Of a DNA stretch of 64,000 nucleotides, positions 61,920 to 64,000 are shown piece after piece. A model generated the notes under the pieces. The model saw only the letters and a program-made list of their open reading frames with translations, was not told the origin of the DNA and made no database searches. Position numbers and translations under genes: made by a program. Origin of the DNA: Hepsetus odoe (lineage: Eukaryota > Chordata > Actinopteri > Characiformes > Hepsetidae); NCBI GenBank assembly GCA_017165825.1, contig CM029370.1, positions 23,241,945 to 23,305,944 on the forward strand. The letters run 5' to 3'. Position 1 is the first letter of the stretch. Each line of letters begins with the position of its first letter.

Positions 61920-63265
61920 CTAAAAAGAGAAAAACAGTTTTCACATGACATACGGTTTCTGCTTTGTAATCCATGTTGCAATGCGCGACTGATAATTGTA
62001 TCTGCAAAATACAGTCCAAAATATATACAATATCTCATAACTGTTCAAGGAATTCTTACAAGGTGCAGCTTTGCTCTTATTTCGGTTTATGTTCTTTTAG
62101 TTTTAAAGGACGAAATCATGAAAGGAATTTAAAGCATTCAACATTGTATTACTGCACATGCACTTTATACAAAATAATACTGAAACTACAAAAATATGCT
62201 GGCAGTATGACTGGATGCTTAACACTTTACCAAAGGCTGGTGTTTATACCTACATTATTATTAATGAAGATTTTCCAACAAGCATTTAGTGCCAGTATGC
62301 TTTCTGGGATGAAAATTTGGAAAGATTATACGACATGTAATGTCTGTCAAAATAAACTTCATTAGCATTAATGTAGGTCTATGTCAACTGTTCTAATGAA
62401 TGCCATGTCTAAAATCAGGCTAAAAACTGCTACTGCTACATTCAGTTCTGAGCTATACTTGCTCAGTAAGTATAGCTGTGCTGTTAGTAGCATATATAAA
62501 TTCTTGGAGAAGTCAGAATTCTCATTTCTGAGGGTGAATGTGAAATGCTAGGCACCTTATAAACTTCCTCACTTGCTATAATGTGTATTTATTTAATTTG
62601 CATTTAAACAGAGCTTTGCAGTAAAGAAACAGGACGTATCTGAGGCAATACTCAAGGATTTTAAAGGCTTTGATATAGCGTTACTTAAAGTGTGCTTTAA
62701 ACGCAATGAAGTTCCAATCAAAGGGATTAAGAAGAAGGTTGGGCTTCCATTTTTCTCCTGGGTGGCATGGCTTGATTGGTCCAAGCGAACTATTTTGTGT
62801 TGGTTGTTGGGGGTCTGTTACCCAGGATGTGCTGTGACAGGTGCAGTGCACATGCCCTGCTGTGGTCCAGTCAGTGTAGCAGGAGTCGGATGTCTGTAAG
62901 TGACACATTTTTTTTCAAGAGAGCATTTATTGGATAAGTGAGAGTAGCATTAGTAAACATGTGATGGAGAAACAAGTGCAGAGTCACTTTTCCTTGCATA
63001 GAAAAGATGCTCCATAAAGTTCTTCATTTTGACCTGTTTTTAGTATTAAAAGTCTATGAATAAACAGTAATTCTATGAAATAGGCAACAATAGCCAATAT
63101 TTAAACTCTAATTTTTGATTTATGGAATAAACTAAAAGTCCATTAAATCCCAAGGGCAAGGTTAAACATTCATGTAATTGTTAATGTATTAATTACATTT
63201 ATTCGCTAACATTAAAAAGGGCCCTTTTATGGGTTTTGAAGTAAAAGTAATGCATATGTATAGAA
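61920..63265. other. Upstream of the first visible asb2 copy B exon; probable intron
   Basis: Searched on the minus strand for an exon ending in phase 2 with a ubiquitin-interacting-motif-like acidic/AI..S pattern; none seen. No repeat family recognised. Confidence 0.45.
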
Positions 63266-63278
63266 CCATGACAACTAT

Positions 63279-63472
63279 CCATCCATCCATTATCTGCCGC
63301 TTGTCCCAAACAGGGTCGCGGGGGAGGGCTGGCGTCCAACCCAGCGCAGGGAGGAGCGGGACGGGGACGGCACCTTGCTCAAGGGTACCTCAGGGCAATC
63401 TATTGGGAAGGGGTTTGAACCCCCGATCCTCCGATCAAGTGGCCAACGCCCTAACCACTAGGCCACCACTGC
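63279..63472 (-). repeat. Composite SINE, family C
   Basis: Reverse complement: tail CCATCCATCCATTATCTGCC at the left, then GCTTGTCCCAAACAGGGTCG, GGGTACCTCAGGGCAATCTA, box B complement GGGGTTTGAACCCCC, and 5' end AACCACTAGGCCACCACTGC. The middle is shorter than in the copy at 41088. A perfect 13-bp target duplication CCATGACAACTAT lies at 63266-63278 and 63473-63485. Confidence 0.93.
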
Positions 63473-63485
63473 CCATGACAACTAT

Positions 63486-64000
63486 TTTGATTAAAATAGA
63501 TTTTGCTTGTTCCTTGCATGGTTAAATGGTACTTCTTTATATTGGCGAAACAGTTATGTGTGGTTCTATGAAGAATCCGTGCAGACAGTGGTCCTTTGTA
63601 GTGCCAGAGATGTCCCACTATTGTAACAAGTCAAACGGCATTGGTCTGGAAATAAATAGAGCCTTATTTTCTGAGAGTGCATTACGTCTATAAATATTTT
63701 ACTTTGTAAAAAACATTCTGACTCTGCCTCTTGCAATGAAACAGAGGTGGAGTCACTCTGTGTGTTCAGTTTTCTGCTCCTTAAAACAATGGATTTGTGG
63801 TGAAAAGACATACAGCACATAAGCAACAAGGCAACACTACTATTATATATATTATTATCACATAATGAAGGTGTGCTTGCTAAAATGACTTGCTTAAAAT
63901 TGTTTGAAATAAGGTTAATTTGGCTAAATTTAAGTAGGAATTTGCTACTGGAAGTGATATCCTGGGCAGGGACTACTGTTACATGTCAATTAAATGAGTT
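63486..64000. other. Non-coding, nothing recognised
   Basis: The minus-strand frame at 63566-63829 has no family features and no convincing donor in the phase needed by asb2 copy B. Confidence 0.45.

Overview
This is a teleost fish nuclear DNA window. The evidence is intron-split vertebrate genes together with fish-type repeats: tRNA-derived SINEs, some with the L2-type 3' tail; a Rex3-like RTE LINE ending in (GGAT)n; and several Tc1-like transposons. The species cannot be fixed from the sequence. No bacterial, CRISPR or viral gene system is visible.

Three protein-coding genes can be supported, all on the minus strand. (1) prima1 is the proline-rich membrane anchor of acetylcholinesterase. 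Its signal-peptide exon is at 29089-29160, its cysteine/proline-rich attachment (PRAD) exon at 27041-27191, and its transmembrane exon at 6432-6561. The last, cytoplasmic exon was not found and probably lies left of base 1. The gene has a 20.5-kb intron full of repeats and starts in a CpG-rich block at about 29.2-29.9 kb. (2) and (3) are two tandem asb2 genes, encoding ankyrin-repeat and SOCS-box substrate receptors of Cullin-5 ubiquitin ligases. Copy A has eight coding exons over 49738-54002 and gives a closed 572-residue frame. Copy B has eight exons over 56703-61919 and its N-terminus is still open upstream. Four of their eight coding exons have identical lengths (156, 246, 172, 154 nt) and the intron phases match, so they are a local duplication, probably equivalent to zebrafish asb2a.1/asb2a.2. 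PRIMA1 and ASB2 are also neighbours on human 14q32, so the linkage is ancestral.

The space between genes is mostly transposon debris. Within prima1 intron 2 is a full-length Rex3-like LINE (8435-11768) with a perfect 14-bp target-site duplication but several stops and frameshifts. The 30-34 kb segment holds a decayed second LINE, a foldback Tc1 derivative and a dead Tc1 transposase. A Tc1 element with both terminal repeats and TA duplications lies at 44230-45779, next to a non-autonomous terminal-inverted-repeat element (46008-46940) with two SINEs inside it. More than 20 SINE copies are scattered throughout. They share a tRNA-like head region but carry three different 3' modules, one of which matches the tail of the Rex3-like LINE.

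The genes do not form one pathway. Prima1 anchors acetylcholinesterase at neuronal membranes. Asb2 proteins recruit muscle and haematopoietic substrates such as filamins for ubiquitination. The most informative aspects of the window are the asb2 tandem pair, the modular SINE tails and the layered insertions.
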